Below are positions 27,449-36,477 of a stretch of 64,000 nucleotides of DNA, in pieces. The notes under the pieces are model-generated. The model did no database searches. It had not been told where the DNA came from and was given only the letters and a program-made list of their open reading frames with translations. Source of the stretch: Acidobacteriota bacterium (GTDB lineage Bacteria; Acidobacteriota; Terriglobia; Terriglobales; SCQP01); NCBI GenBank assembly GCA_027314025.1, contig DAHVCP010000026.1, positions 62,001 to 126,000 on the forward strand, given 5' to 3'. The position numbers and the translations under genes are program-made. Numbering within the stretch: position 1 is the first letter of the stretch; every line of letters starts with the position of its first letter.

Positions 27449-28501
27449 TTACAAGAACAGCGAGCTAACCGAAGTCTCCTCGTGAATGGAGCGGATCGCC
27501 GCCGCCAGCAGCCCGGCGATGCTGCGCACCTGAATCCGCGCTTCGGCGCGGGCGGCGGCCGACAGCGGAATCGAATCCGTCACCACCACCTGCTCCAGCG
27601 GGCTGGCGGCGATGCGTTCCAGCGCCGGCCCGCTCAGCACTGGGTGGCTGGCGCAGGCCAGCACCCGCCGCGCGCCATGGTTCACCAGCGCCTCGGCGGA
27701 CTTCACCAGCGTGCCCGCGGTATCAATGATGTCGTCCAAAATGACCGCCGTCCGCCCCGCCACGTCGCCAATGACGTTCATGACTTCGCTGACGTCCATG
27801 GCCACGCGCCGCTTATCAATAATCGCCAGAGCACCGTCCATCTTCTTGGCGAAGAAGCGCGCCCGCTCCACCCCGCCCGCGTCGGGCGAAACCACGGTCA
27901 GGTCCGGCAGGTCCAGCTTGTGGAAGTAGTCCACCAGCACCGGCGAGGCGAATAGGTGATCCACGGGAATGTTGAAGAATCCCTGAATTTGCGGCGCATG
28001 CAAATCCACCACCAAGGCCCGGTTGACCCCGGCGGTGGTCAGGATGTCGGCCACCAGCTTGGCGGAAATCGGCACCCGCGGCTTGTCCTTGCGGTCCTGC
28101 CGGGCATAGCCGAAGTAGGGCATGACGGCGGTGATGCGCCGCGCCGACGCCCGCTTCAGCGCGTCGGTCAGCAGCAGCAGGTCCACCAGATGCCGGTCCA
28201 CCGGATCGCAGGTCGGCTGCACGATGAACACGTCGGCGCCGCGCACGTTCTCCAGAATCTGCACGTAGCTTTCGCCGTCGGAGAAGCGCGTCAGCTGGCA
28301 CTGGGCCTTGGGCTGGCCCAAGTGGCGGCAGATGTCCTCGGTCAGCTGCTGGTTGGCGCCGCCGCAGAAGACCTTGAGCCGTGGATCGGGCCGCGGGGTG
28401 CGCGTCCGCGCCATCGGATTCGACTCCGGCGTGGCCGTGGCGCTGCCTTCCCCGGCGCCGCTGGCGGCGCGTCCCTTGGTGCGGATTGCGGTGCTGGCCA
28501 T
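27449..28501 (-). CDS. prs: Ribose-phosphate pyrophosphokinase
   Basis: A 350-residue enzyme making PRPP from ribose 5-phosphate and ATP for nucleotide, His and Trp synthesis. KVFCGGANQQLTEDICRHLG starts the fold. DLHAPQIQGFFNIPVDHL, VVSPDAGGVERARFFA and the PRPP loop AVILDDIIDTAGTL are intact. The ATG at 28501 has GGGAGAGGGA 6 nt upstream. It adds about 40 Ala/Thr/Arg-rich residues before the family's usual beginning, and an internal ATG at residue 30 is an alternative. It follows the tRNA-Gln gene. Confidence 0.94.
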   Translation of the reverse strand: MASTAIRTKGRAASGAGEGSATATPESNPMARTRTPRPDPRLKVFCGGANQQLTEDICRHLGQPKAQCQLTRFSDGESYVQILENVRGADVFIVQPTCDPVDRHLVDLLLLTDALKRASARRITAVMPYFGYARQDRKDKPRVPISAKLVADILTTAGVNRALVVDLHAPQIQGFFNIPVDHLFASPVLVDYFHKLDLPDLTVVSPDAGGVERARFFAKKMDGALAIIDKRRVAMDVSEVMNVIGDVAGRTAVILDDIIDTAGTLVKSAEALVNHGARRVLACASHPVLSGPALERIAASPLEQVVVTDSIPLSAAARAEARIQVRSIAGLLAAAIRSIHEETSVSSLFL

Positions 28502-28569
28502 GCCCGTTCCCTCTCCCACTACCCATTCCGGCCGGCCAACGCCGCACCGGCTTGCCGGCCCCGAATGGC

Positions 28570-28643
28570 TGGCTGGGGCGTCAGGACTCGAACCTGAATA
28601 CCGTGCTCCAAAGGCACGTGTCCTACCGTTGGACGACGCCCCA
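28570..28643 (-). tRNA. tRNA-Gln (anticodon TTG)
   Basis: A complete 74-nt cloverleaf. The acceptor TGGGGCG pairs with CGCCCCA; the D arm is GTCC/GGAC; the anticodon stem CGTGC/GCACG encloses CTTTGGA (anticodon TTG). The T arm is TCAGG/CCTGA with loop TTCGAGT, then discriminator G and an encoded CCA. The weak U1-A72 pair is a known identity feature of tRNA-Gln. Its 5' 21 bases overlap the 3' end of the ispE reading frame. Confidence 0.96.
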
Positions 28644-29660
28644 TTCGCAAAACTCGTCTCGCGGACGGACAAACCGCGCCGTCCAGGCGTGCGCGCTCGC
28701 GGGCAAGACTGCCCGCGCCGCGTCCGCCGCCGCGCGGCTGGTGAACAAACCATACTGCGCCGCGCCGCTACCGCTCAGGCTGACCCAAACGGCGCCGGCA
28801 CGTCCCAAGGCACGGCGAATGGAGAGAAAGTCCGGAGAAAGAGGGAAGACGGCTTCGTGGAAGTCGTTTTCGATTCCGGCTCGGACTCTCGGCTCCGCCT
28901 GCGCTGGGCCGCGGTCCCGCCTGGGGCGGGACGCCGGGGCGGCCCGCTTGCGCGAACCGCCGACGTAAGCTCGGCGAACCGAACCTACGGCATAGGTCCG
29001 CCGCAGCGAACCTAGCAAGCAATCAATGCTAGCGGAGTTTTCCTCCGCGGTCAAACCAGCCGACCGGCCGGCATGCAGCTGATCCCAGCGCGCATACGCC
29101 TCCGCCGTCGCCACCGCCACCCCGGCTGGCGCCGCCAGCAGGCAATACCAGGCGGGGAGATCCGGCAAGCGATAGCATTCCTCGCCCCGGCCCAGCGCCA
29201 AGACGGTGCCCCCCAACAGGAGAGCCGGAACATCGGAGCCGAGGGCGGCGGCCAAAGCGTACAGCTCCGCCAGCGCCGGCGGCCGCCGCGCGCGGGCCGC
29301 GGCTACCCGCAGCACCGCCGCGGCATCCGCCGAACCGCCGCCCAGCCCCGCTCCCAACGGGATGCGTTTATGGATGGCCACGCCGATCTGCCCCCGCAGC
29401 CCGAACTCCTCCCGCGCCAGCAGCGCCGCCCGCACCGCCAAGTTCTGCCCGTCGGCCAGTTCCGGCCAGCACACGCCTGGCGCGACCCGCACCGCCTCCA
29501 GCCGCACGCCCCGGCCCGGCCGGAAGGTCAGCGTCAGCGTGTCGGCCAGGGAAATGGTTTGCAAGACCGAACGCAGTTCATGGAAGCCATCACTGCGCCG
29601 CCGCAAGATCCGCAGGCCCAGGTTGAGTTTGGCGAAGGCGCGGGCGCGAACGGTGGTCAT
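28623..29660 (-). CDS. ispE: 4-diphosphocytidyl-2-C-methyl-D-erythritol kinase
   Basis: A 345-residue GHMP kinase of the MEP isoprenoid pathway. AFAKLNLGLRILRRRSDGFHELRS and the ATP loop IPLGAGLGGGSADAAAVL are intact, as are ENDFHEAV and VSLSGSGAAQYGLF. The start at 29660 fits the family; the frame is open further upstream. It is longer than the usual 280-300 residues because of about 45 Arg/Pro/Ala-rich residues between DCLLGS and GIENDF, which coincide with an intergenic-type repeat. The TAG stop lies inside the D-loop of tRNA-Gln. Confidence 0.92.
   Translation of the reverse strand: MTTVRARAFAKLNLGLRILRRRSDGFHELRSVLQTISLADTLTLTFRPGRGVRLEAVRVAPGVCWPELADGQNLAVRAALLAREEFGLRGQIGVAIHKRIPLGAGLGGGSADAAAVLRVAAARARRPPALAELYALAAALGSDVPALLLGGTVLALGRGEECYRLPDLPAWYCLLAAPAGVAVATAEAYARWDQLHAGRSAGLTAEENSASIDCLLGSLRRTYAVGSVRRAYVGGSRKRAAPASRPRRDRGPAQAEPRVRAGIENDFHEAVFPLSPDFLSIRRALGRAGAVWVSLSGSGAAQYGLFTSRAAADAARAVLPASAHAWTARFVRPRDEFCEWGVVQR
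28914..28932. repeat. REP-like hairpin inside ispE
   Basis: GTCCCGCC-TGG-GGCGGGAC is a perfect 8-bp stem with a 3-nt loop. It resembles the GC-rich intergenic hairpins at 63864-63883, and it sits in the part of ispE that encodes the non-family Arg/Pro-rich insert. Short CGAACC repeats lie just beside it (28969-29013). Confidence 0.5.
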
Positions 29661-29701
29661 GGGGTTGCGGGGTGGGGCGCGGCGCCGGCCGGCGCCATAG
29701 C

Positions 29702-31135
29702 TCAGTGGCCGCCGGACGCTGCATGCGCCAGCTCCGCCAGCACAGCCAGCAGGGCCGGTTCTTGCTCCTCGGCCACGGTGCGTGGGTCCAATAATACCCG
29801 GCCTGCGTGAATACGGGCGATCACCGGCGGGGTGGCGGCGCGCAGCCGCGCCTCCAGTTCGTCCGCGGTCCATTCCTCCGGCGCCAGCGCCACGGCAAAC
29901 GTCGCCAAACTTTGGCCCGGCGTCGAACCGCCGCCGACCACCGATTCCGCGGCCACCACCTCCGCCCGCCAAAACCCGTCTTGCGCCGCGTCCAGCGCCG
30001 CCGCCCAGCGCCGTGCGCGGGCCTCCAAGTCGCCGGCGAAGATCATCCGCAGCGCCGGAATGTCCGCATACCGCTGCCGCGCGTAGGCGCGCAGCGTCGC
30101 CTCCAAGGCGGCATAGGTCAGCCGGTCCACGCGCAGCGCGCGAAACAGCGGGTTGGCCCGCAACCGGTCGAGAATCGCCCGCCGTCCGCTCAGCAGCCCG
30201 GCCTGCGGCCCGCCCAGCAGCTTGTCGCCGCTATAAGTGACCACGGCCACGCCCGCCGCCAGGCTATCGCCCACCAGCGGCTCGCGCGGCAACCCCGCCG
30301 GCGACAGGTCGAGCAGGCAGCCGCTGCCCAGGTCCTCGGCCACGGGGACGCCCATTTCCGCGCCTAGGGCGCACAGCTCCGCCAGCGCCGGCTGTTCAAT
30401 AAACCCGCGCATTTCGAAGTTGCTGCGGTGCACCCGCAGGATCAGCCGCGTGGCCGGCGTGAGTGCGCGGCGGTAGTCTGCAATCCGCGTGCGGTTCGTC
30501 GCCCCTACTTCCACCAGCCGCGCCCCGCCCCGCGCCAGCACCTCCGGAATCCGGAACGAACCGCCGATTTCCACCAACTCCCCGCGTGAAACCAGCACCT
30601 CGCCCGGCGCCTCACCGGGCGTCTCCGCCGCCGCCAGCGTGTTCACCACCAGCAGCACCGCCGCGGCGTTGTTGTTCACCACCAGCGTGCGTGCCGCTCC
30701 GGTCAATGCGCAGGCCAGCGCTTCCGCATGCACGTCCCGCCGCCCCCGCCGCCCGGTCGCGAGATCGAACTCCAGATTGGAATAGCCGGCGGCCAGCTCC
30801 GCGACTCGCGCCGCCGCCTCCGCGCTCAGCGGCGCCCGTCCCAGGTTGGTGTGCAGAATGGTCCCAGTGGCGTTGATGACCGGGCGCAGCGACCAGGCCA
30901 GCCGCGCCGCCCCCCGCGCCCGCAACTCCGCCGCGATCGGCTCGGCCGTCCCGCCCCCGCCCTGCCGCCAGTTCCGCCGCCGCGCCTCCAATGCTTCCCG
31001 AATCACCGCCCGCGCCCAGGCCGGCCCCAGCGCCTCCCACAGCGCCGCCAACTCCGGCGCGCGCAGCAGTTCATCCACGGAGGGCAGCGCGGGCATGGTC
31101 CGCGAAGGCGCCGCCGCCTGGCGTTCGGCTTTCAC
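29702..31135 (-). CDS. selA: L-seryl-tRNA(Sec) selenium transferase
   Basis: A 477-residue PLP enzyme that converts seryl-tRNA(Sec) to selenocysteyl-tRNA(Sec) using selenophosphate. PVINATGTILHTNLGRAPLS, the SNLEFDLATGRRGRRD substrate loop, VNNNAAAVLLVVNTL, EDLGSG and the PLP lysine in VTYSGDKLLGGPQAGLLSG (K305) are all present, so it should be active. Its presence implies a selenocysteine pathway; selB, selD and the tRNA-Sec gene are not in this window. A candidate selenoprotein gene lies at 44765-45352. It sits between prfA and ispE. Confidence 0.95.
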   Translation of the reverse strand: MKAERQAAAPSRTMPALPSVDELLRAPELAALWEALGPAWARAVIREALEARRRNWRQGGGGTAEPIAAELRARGAARLAWSLRPVINATGTILHTNLGRAPLSAEAAARVAELAAGYSNLEFDLATGRRGRRDVHAEALACALTGAARTLVVNNNAAAVLLVVNTLAAAETPGEAPGEVLVSRGELVEIGGSFRIPEVLARGGARLVEVGATNRTRIADYRRALTPATRLILRVHRSNFEMRGFIEQPALAELCALGAEMGVPVAEDLGSGCLLDLSPAGLPREPLVGDSLAAGVAVVTYSGDKLLGGPQAGLLSGRRAILDRLRANPLFRALRVDRLTYAALEATLRAYARQRYADIPALRMIFAGDLEARARRWAAALDAAQDGFWRAEVVAAESVVGGGSTPGQSLATFAVALAPEEWTADELEARLRAATPPVIARIHAGRVLLDPRTVAEEQEPALLAVLAELAHAASGGH

Positions 31136-31200
31136 GCAAGTTTCCTCATGGGGTCACGAACCGCCGGAATCACGCCGGCGGCCGCGGCGCGCCGCCGGGC

Positions 31201-32283
31201 TTAGGCCTTGACCGGCTCGGCAGCCGCTTCCTTCAATTTCTCCGCCTGGTCGTTCGCCGCCAGCGCATCCACGATCTCATCCAACCGCCCGTCCATCACC
31301 TCCGCCAGCCGGTGCAGGGTCAGCCCGATGCGATGGTCGGTGACGCGGTTCTGCGGAAAGTTGTAGGTGCGGATCTTTTCGCTGCGCTCACCGCTGCCCA
31401 CCTGGGAGCGCCGCTCCGCCGCGATCTGCTCGTGCTGCTTCTGCTGTTCGATCTCCAGCAGCCGCGACCGCAGCACCCGCTCCGCCTTGGCCCGGTTCTT
31501 GATCTGCGATTTCTCGTCCTGGCAGGACACCACCAGTCCGGTTGGCAGATGCGTGATGCGCACCGCCGAATAGGTGGTGTTCACCGACTGTCCGCCCGGG
31601 CCGGAGGAACAGAAGGTGTCGATGCGAATGTCCTTGGGGTCAATCTTGACGTCCACTTCCTCCGCTTCCGGCAGCACCGCCACCGTCACGGTCGAGGTGT
31701 GCACGCGTCCCTGCTGTTCCGTCTGCGGCACGCGCTGCACGCGGTGCACGCCGCTCTCATATTTCAGCCGGCTGTAGGCCCCTTTGCCCTCGACGATGGC
31801 CACCACTTCCTTCAGCCCATGCACGCCGCTCTCGCTGGACGACATGATCTCCACCCGCCACCGCCGCTGCTCCGCGTAGCGCGTGTACATGCGGAACATC
31901 TCCGCGGCGAACAAGCTGGCCTCGTCTCCTCCGGTCCCGGCCCGCAACTCCAGCACCACGTTCTTTTCGTCGTTCGGGTCTTTCGGCAGCAGCAGGCGCT
32001 TCAGATCCTCTTCCACCTCGCCCCGGCGCCGCTCCAAGGCGGCGAGCTCCTCCTCCGCCAATTGCCGCATTTCGCCCTCCGCCCCTTGCAGGATTTCCTG
32101 CGTGTCGGCGATGGACTGGCGAATCCGCCGGTATTCCCGGTACCGCTCCACCGTCTCCATCAGCTCGGAATGCGCCTTCGCCACCTTGGGGTAGCGCGCG
32201 GAGTCGGCCAGCAGTTCCGCCGAGGCGAGCTGTTTCGTCAGTTCCTCGTACTGGGCTTCGATGTGTTCCAAACGCTCAAACAT
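31201..32283 (-). CDS. prfA: Peptide chain release factor 1
   Basis: A 360-residue RF1 that ends translation at UAA and UAG. The catalytic GGQ is in [16 protein letters not shown]. The codon-recognition tripeptide is PQT (RVPQTEQQG), a PxT variant of the usual PAT. The N-terminal coiled-coil domain (1-100) and [14 protein letters not shown] are typical. RF1 does not read UGA, so it would not compete with selenocysteine insertion. DUF1385 upstream is a common neighbour. Confidence 0.96.
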   Translation of the reverse strand: MFERLEHIEAQYEELTKQLASAELLADSARYPKVAKAHSELMETVERYREYRRIRQSIADTQEILQGAEGEMRQLAEEELAALERRRGEVEEDLKRLLLPKDPNDEKNVVLELRAGTGGDEASLFAAEMFRMYTRYAEQRRWRVEIMSSSESGVHGLKEVVAIVEGKGAYSRLKYESGVHRVQRVPQTEQQGRVHTSTVTVAVLPEAEEVDVKIDPKDIRIDTFCSSGPGGQSVNTTYSAVRITHLPTGLVVSCQDEKSQIKNRAKAERVLRSRLLEIEQQKQHEQIAAERRSQVGSGERSEKIRTYNFPQNRVTDHRIGLTLHRLAEVMDGRLDEIVDALAANDQAEKLKEAAAEPVKA

Positions 32284-32402
32284 GGCTTCCTCGGCCGCGC
32301 CGCTCGCGGCTCTTCTTACCGGACTTGGCCTCTGGGCCGGATTCTAGCGCCGTGCGGCGCGAACTCGCGCCGGCCCCTGCCCCCAGCGCGGGCCGCACGG
32401 GG

Positions 32403-33446
32403 TCACGCGATCACCAACTCCCCGCCCTTGGCTTTCTCCAGCTCCATGGTCTCCTCCAGCGCGCGGATGGCGCAGGCCAGTTGCCCGGCGTCCGGCTCCC
32501 GCGTGGTGATCCGTTGCAGCCACAGGCCGGGCCGCGCCAGCAAGGCGAACAGCGACCGGCCATGCCGCGCCGAGAAGCGGATCATCTCATACCCGCCGCC
32601 CACCAGCAGCGGCAGCAGCGCCAGCCGCAGTCCCAGCTTCAGCCAAAATCCATCCAGCGGCAGGAACATGTACACCACGATCGCCAGCAGCAAAATCACC
32701 ACCATGAAGCTGGTGCCGCAGCGCGGGTGCAGCCGTCCGCAGCGCCGCGCGTTCTCCACCGTCACCGGCGCGCCGGACTCATAGTTGAACACCACCTTAT
32801 GTTCGGCGCCGTGGTATTCATACACGCGGCGAATATCCGGCAGCAGCGCCAAGAGGGCGACGAAGCCGACGAACAGCGCCAGGCGGATCAGCCCGTCGGC
32901 CAGGTTGAAGGCCCATTGGCTGCGAAACGCCGGCGAGAGCCGCTCCAATCCTGTCGCCGCCAGCAGCGGCAAAAACTTGTAAAAGGCGATGAAGAAGGCC
33001 GCCGAGGCGGCTACGCTGAGCCAGATGCCGATCGAGCTCTCGCCTTTCTTTTCCGTCGGCGGTCCCGCCGCCGGTTCCTCGCCCAGCGCCGCCTGCCCGC
33101 TGAAGCGCAGCGCCCGCACGCCCAGCGCCATGGCCTGGCCGAGCACCGCCAAGCCGCGCAGCACCGGCCAGCGCCAGAACCGCCGCTTCTCGCTGGGCCG
33201 CGACCAGGGTTGCCGCGTCGTCGCCAGTTCGCCATCCGGCCGCCGCACCGCAACCGCGTAGGCGTGCGGCGAGCGCATCATCACGCCCTCGATCACCGCC
33301 TGCCCGCCGATCAAAAATTCGGCGTCCGCCGCGTGCAGCCACGCCTGCAACAGCACCTGCTGCCGCAGGAACCGGCGCACGCCGGCGCCCAGGGTGGAAA
33401 ATCGCATGCCGGACATGGCGGTGATTGGCGGCGCGCCATGGGCCAT
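32403..33446 (-). CDS. DUF1385 family membrane protein
   Basis: A 347-residue protein with the DUF1385 hallmarks FLIGGQAVIEGVMMRSP, the RVYEYHGAEHKVVFNYESG segment and the RLHPRCGTSFM segment. Four to five hydrophobic helices are visible (about 150-170, 190-210, 260-280, 285-305). Biochemical function is unknown to me. Members commonly sit next to prfA, as here (119 nt upstream). The first 14 residues before MRFSTLG may not be translated. Confidence 0.8.
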   Translation of the reverse strand: MAHGAPPITAMSGMRFSTLGAGVRRFLRQQVLLQAWLHAADAEFLIGGQAVIEGVMMRSPHAYAVAVRRPDGELATTRQPWSRPSEKRRFWRWPVLRGLAVLGQAMALGVRALRFSGQAALGEEPAAGPPTEKKGESSIGIWLSVAASAAFFIAFYKFLPLLAATGLERLSPAFRSQWAFNLADGLIRLALFVGFVALLALLPDIRRVYEYHGAEHKVVFNYESGAPVTVENARRCGRLHPRCGTSFMVVILLLAIVVYMFLPLDGFWLKLGLRLALLPLLVGGGYEMIRFSARHGRSLFALLARPGLWLQRITTREPDAGQLACAIRALEETMELEKAKGGELVIA

Positions 33447-33657
33447 AACACCGGGCCTTAGCGCCGCATTATCTTAGCTTTAAGAATAGCAGAGAGGCGA
33501 AGCGCGCGCCCTTTCGCCTGGCCGCTGCCCGCGCCGGCTGGCGAGACAGTCACCGGCAGGCGCGAAATCCCGGCGCGACCGCGCCGCCACGCTTGTTCCG
33601 TGCTTGCTCCGTTGCGTTCGCCGTGGAATCCAGCACTTCGCCCCGCCCGCCGCGTGG

Positions 33658-34938
33658 CTAGCTGTAGCGCAGCCAGCGCATCAGTTCGGGCAAATTTGGC
33701 CGCTTGCCGGTCATCAAAATCCCCACCCGGTACAGCCGGCTGGTCACCTTCATGATGAGCCACACCGCCACCGCGCAGAGCACCCAGGACAGCACGATCT
33801 GCCATAGCGGCGGGTTGGCGATGGGGATGCGCATCATCATCAGCACCGGAGCGAAGAAGGGGATCTCCGACAGCACCACCGCCAGGATCGAGTTCGGCGT
33901 GGTCAGCACGGTGAAGCCCATCAGCAGCGCCGCGACCAACAACAGCGTGATCGGCATCTGCGATTGCTGCGCTTCCTGTTCGCTGCTGACGATGGCTCCC
34001 ACCGCGGCGTACAGGCTGGCGTAGACCAAAAAGCCCAGCAGGAATAACACCACGAAGGAAACGTACACCATCGGCCCCAGGTGTGGCACCTGTTTCATCC
34101 AGCCCGCCTTGCCGGCGGCCAGCGATGCCGCGCCCGCATAGGCGGCGAACAGCGCCAGCGAGACCACCCAAACCAGCGCCTGCGTCAGCGCCGCCCCGGC
34201 CACGCCGATCACCTTGCCCATCAGCAAGCCGAACGCGTCCACCGACGCCAGCACGACCTCCGCCACCCGGTTGGTCTTTTCCTCCACCACGCTGCGCATG
34301 AAGGTCACGCCATTGATGATCAGCACGAAATAGAGCAGGAAGCCGAGAATATAGCCCAGCACCACGGCTCCGCCGGTGTTCTTGCTCTCGCCGCTGGCGG
34401 TCACCTTCAGCTCGTGCAAATGAAAGGTAGCGAAGAACTGCGGCAACTGCGCCCCGGCAATGCCCGCGTTCTTCAGCCGCACCCGCGTCACCGCCGATTC
34501 CAGCCCGTGCTCCATCGTTCCGAGCAGGTTGAAATTCGCCACGTTCTTGGCGTGGTACTGCGCCAGGTTGGATTGCAGCACGTCGGCGGGAATGACGAGA
34601 AATCCGGTGTATTTTCCCGCCAGCACCTGCTTGCGCAGCCGCGCCTCGACCGCCGGCAGCGTCGCCGGCGTCGCCGCCACCTCCTCCAGCCGGAACTGCC
34701 GCTGCCCGTTCGGCAGCTTATCGCTCAGTTCATGGCGCAGCGCCGGGAAGACCTGCTGCGACAGGTCCACCACGGCCAGATGCGCCTTGGCGTTGGCCCC
34801 CGCCTTGCTGACCACCGCGACGATGAAGAAAATGTAGCCGCCGATGATCGCCGGCAGCAGCACCGTGAAGATGACGAATCCCTTGGTCCGTACCCGTTGC
34901 AGATATTCGCGCTTGGCGACGATCAGGGTCTTGGTCAT
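33658..34938 (-). CDS. ABC-2 type exporter permease (NatB-like)
   Basis: A 426-residue membrane subunit. One N-terminal helix (KGFVIFTVLLPAIIGGYIFFIVAVV) is followed by a large extracytoplasmic domain (about 45-185) and a cluster of five to six helices (about 190-405). The arrangement matches NatB-type permeases. AAGGGG lies upstream of the ATG. It starts 15 nt after the ATPase gene. Substrate unknown; NatAB relatives export sodium, others export antibiotics or peptides. Confidence 0.85.
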   Translation of the reverse strand: MTKTLIVAKREYLQRVRTKGFVIFTVLLPAIIGGYIFFIVAVVSKAGANAKAHLAVVDLSQQVFPALRHELSDKLPNGQRQFRLEEVAATPATLPAVEARLRKQVLAGKYTGFLVIPADVLQSNLAQYHAKNVANFNLLGTMEHGLESAVTRVRLKNAGIAGAQLPQFFATFHLHELKVTASGESKNTGGAVVLGYILGFLLYFVLIINGVTFMRSVVEEKTNRVAEVVLASVDAFGLLMGKVIGVAGAALTQALVWVVSLALFAAYAGAASLAAGKAGWMKQVPHLGPMVYVSFVVLFLLGFLVYASLYAAVGAIVSSEQEAQQSQMPITLLLVAALLMGFTVLTTPNSILAVVLSEIPFFAPVLMMMRIPIANPPLWQIVLSWVLCAVAVWLIMKVTSRLYRVGILMTGKRPNLPELMRWLRYS

Positions 34939-34953
34939 GGTTGCCCCTTCCGG

Positions 34954-35913
34954 CTACCGTCCCTCGCGGCTGCCCGCGGCGGCCGGCGCCGCCGCTTCGC
35001 GTCCGCCCACGGCCTGCAAAAAGACTTGGTTCAATGTCGGCTCTTGGAGGGCGAAACCGGTCACGTCAATCCGCCCGGCCAAATAGCGCAGCAGCGCCGC
35101 CGCATCGGCGCCGGGCGCCAGCCGCACCTCGGCGTAATTGCCGTAATCGTCCACCTCCGCCACTCCCGGCGCGGTGCGCAACACGCCGCCGTCGCCGCGG
35201 TAATCCACCCGCGCCGAGCTTTTCCCCGCCGCCGCCCGGATCGCCGCCAATTCGCCGTCCAGCACCTTTTCGCCGCGGTGGATCAGGCAAATGTGGTCGC
35301 AAAGCCGCTCCGCTTCCTCCATCCGGTGCGTGGACAGCAGAATCGTCTTGCCCCGCGTCCGCAACTCCAACAAGATCTCCCGCAACAAATTGGCGTTCAC
35401 CGGGTCCAATCCCGACGACGGTTCGTCCAGAATCAAGATCGGCGGGTCGCCCAGCACGCTGACGATGAACTGGATCTTTTGCTGCATGCCTTTCGACAGC
35501 TCATTGATTTTTTTGTCCCGCCACTCGGCAAGTTCCACGCGTTCCAGCCAATCGTTGACGCGCCGGGTCGCCTCCGCCTTGCCCAGCCCCTTGAGCTCGG
35601 CGAAGAAATGCAGCAGGTCGCCGACCTTCATCTTGGTGTACAGGCCGCGCTCTTCCGGCAGATAGCCGATGGCGTCCTTGCTCTTGGCGTTCGCCGGGCG
35701 GTTCTGGATCTCGATCCGACCGGCATCCGGAACCAGGATGTTCATGATCATGCGAATGGTCGTGGTCTTGCCCGAGCCGTTCGGGCCCAGCAGGCCGTAA
35801 ACCGCGCCTTCCGGCACGGCCAAATCCAGCCCGGAAACCGCCCGCACCGTCCCATACGCCTTGCTGACTCCCGTCAGCCGCACGATCGCTTGCCTTGGTT
35901 CCGCTTCGGCCAT
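34954..35913 (-). CDS. ABC exporter ATP-binding protein (NatA-like)
   Basis: A 319-residue ATPase. Walker A (GLLGPNGSGKTTTIRMI), the ABC signature (ELSKGMQQKIQFI), Walker B with the catalytic Glu (LILDEPSSGLDPV) and the H-loop (LLSTHRMEEAE) are all intact. The C-terminal 90 residues form the regulatory extension found in DrrA/NatA-type ATPases. It is the first gene of a two-gene exporter operon with the permease downstream. Confidence 0.92.
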   Translation of the reverse strand: MAEAEPRQAIVRLTGVSKAYGTVRAVSGLDLAVPEGAVYGLLGPNGSGKTTTIRMIMNILVPDAGRIEIQNRPANAKSKDAIGYLPEERGLYTKMKVGDLLHFFAELKGLGKAEATRRVNDWLERVELAEWRDKKINELSKGMQQKIQFIVSVLGDPPILILDEPSSGLDPVNANLLREILLELRTRGKTILLSTHRMEEAERLCDHICLIHRGEKVLDGELAAIRAAAGKSSARVDYRGDGGVLRTAPGVAEVDDYGNYAEVRLAPGADAAALLRYLAGRIDVTGFALQEPTLNQVFLQAVGGREAAAPAAAGSREGR

Positions 35914-36477
35914 TTCCGCTCCTGGGCGACGCGGCCGCCGCCGGGTGGGACGGCGGCGCTGCCGGCGGGTGGGCCGCGCGCTTCCGCCGGCTGCGCGCTC
36001 GAGTCCCTACGGCCAAATGCCCGGCCACGAACTCGCCGCCACGAACCGGCTGCCGCGAACTGCCTACGCCGAGGGCCTGCCCGCCCTGCCGCATCGCCCT
36101 AATTTACTCGAAACCGGAACCGCGCGGGGCCAGTCTTATCAGTAACGGTGGCCGTTCCGTGGTTCCGGCTGGTGTCGTGGCTGGGAATCTCGGAGCGGCA
36201 AAGCGGCGGCTGAGGTCCCCATTCCTCCCTCAGCCGCCGCACTGCCTTAAGCGCGGAGTGCAACGCCTGGATCGCCTGCGGCGCTTACCGGGCAACCGCC
36301 CGCGGGCAGCAATGGGCACAGTACTTTCCGCCCGTCGCGCCGCGGCGCATTCCTCCCTGCCCCCATCGCAGGCCATTGCAGGCGCGGGGGTGTACCGCAA
36401 CGCACGATTGCCTGCCCCATCGCCAAGACTAGCCCCTGCCCAACGTTCGTCCCCTCCCGGGCATCTCTACAGCGGCG
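35914..36477. other. Divergent intergenic region
   Basis: 564 bases between the ABC exporter (-) and the glucosidase (+). I see no coding frame or clear promoter. The only strong structure is the stem-loop at 36203-36240. Confidence 0.55.
36203..36240. other. Perfect 13-bp stem-loop
   Basis: GCGGCGGCTGAGG (36203-36215) is the exact reverse complement of 36228-36240, separated by 12 bases. No T-run follows on either strand. It could be a protein-binding palindrome or a dispersed repeat; its function is unclear. Confidence 0.6.

Noticed and set aside
28502-28753. Extension of prs through the tRNA gene
   Set aside because: It would translate across tRNA-Gln and part of ispE; the ATG at 28501 has a strong ribosome-binding site.
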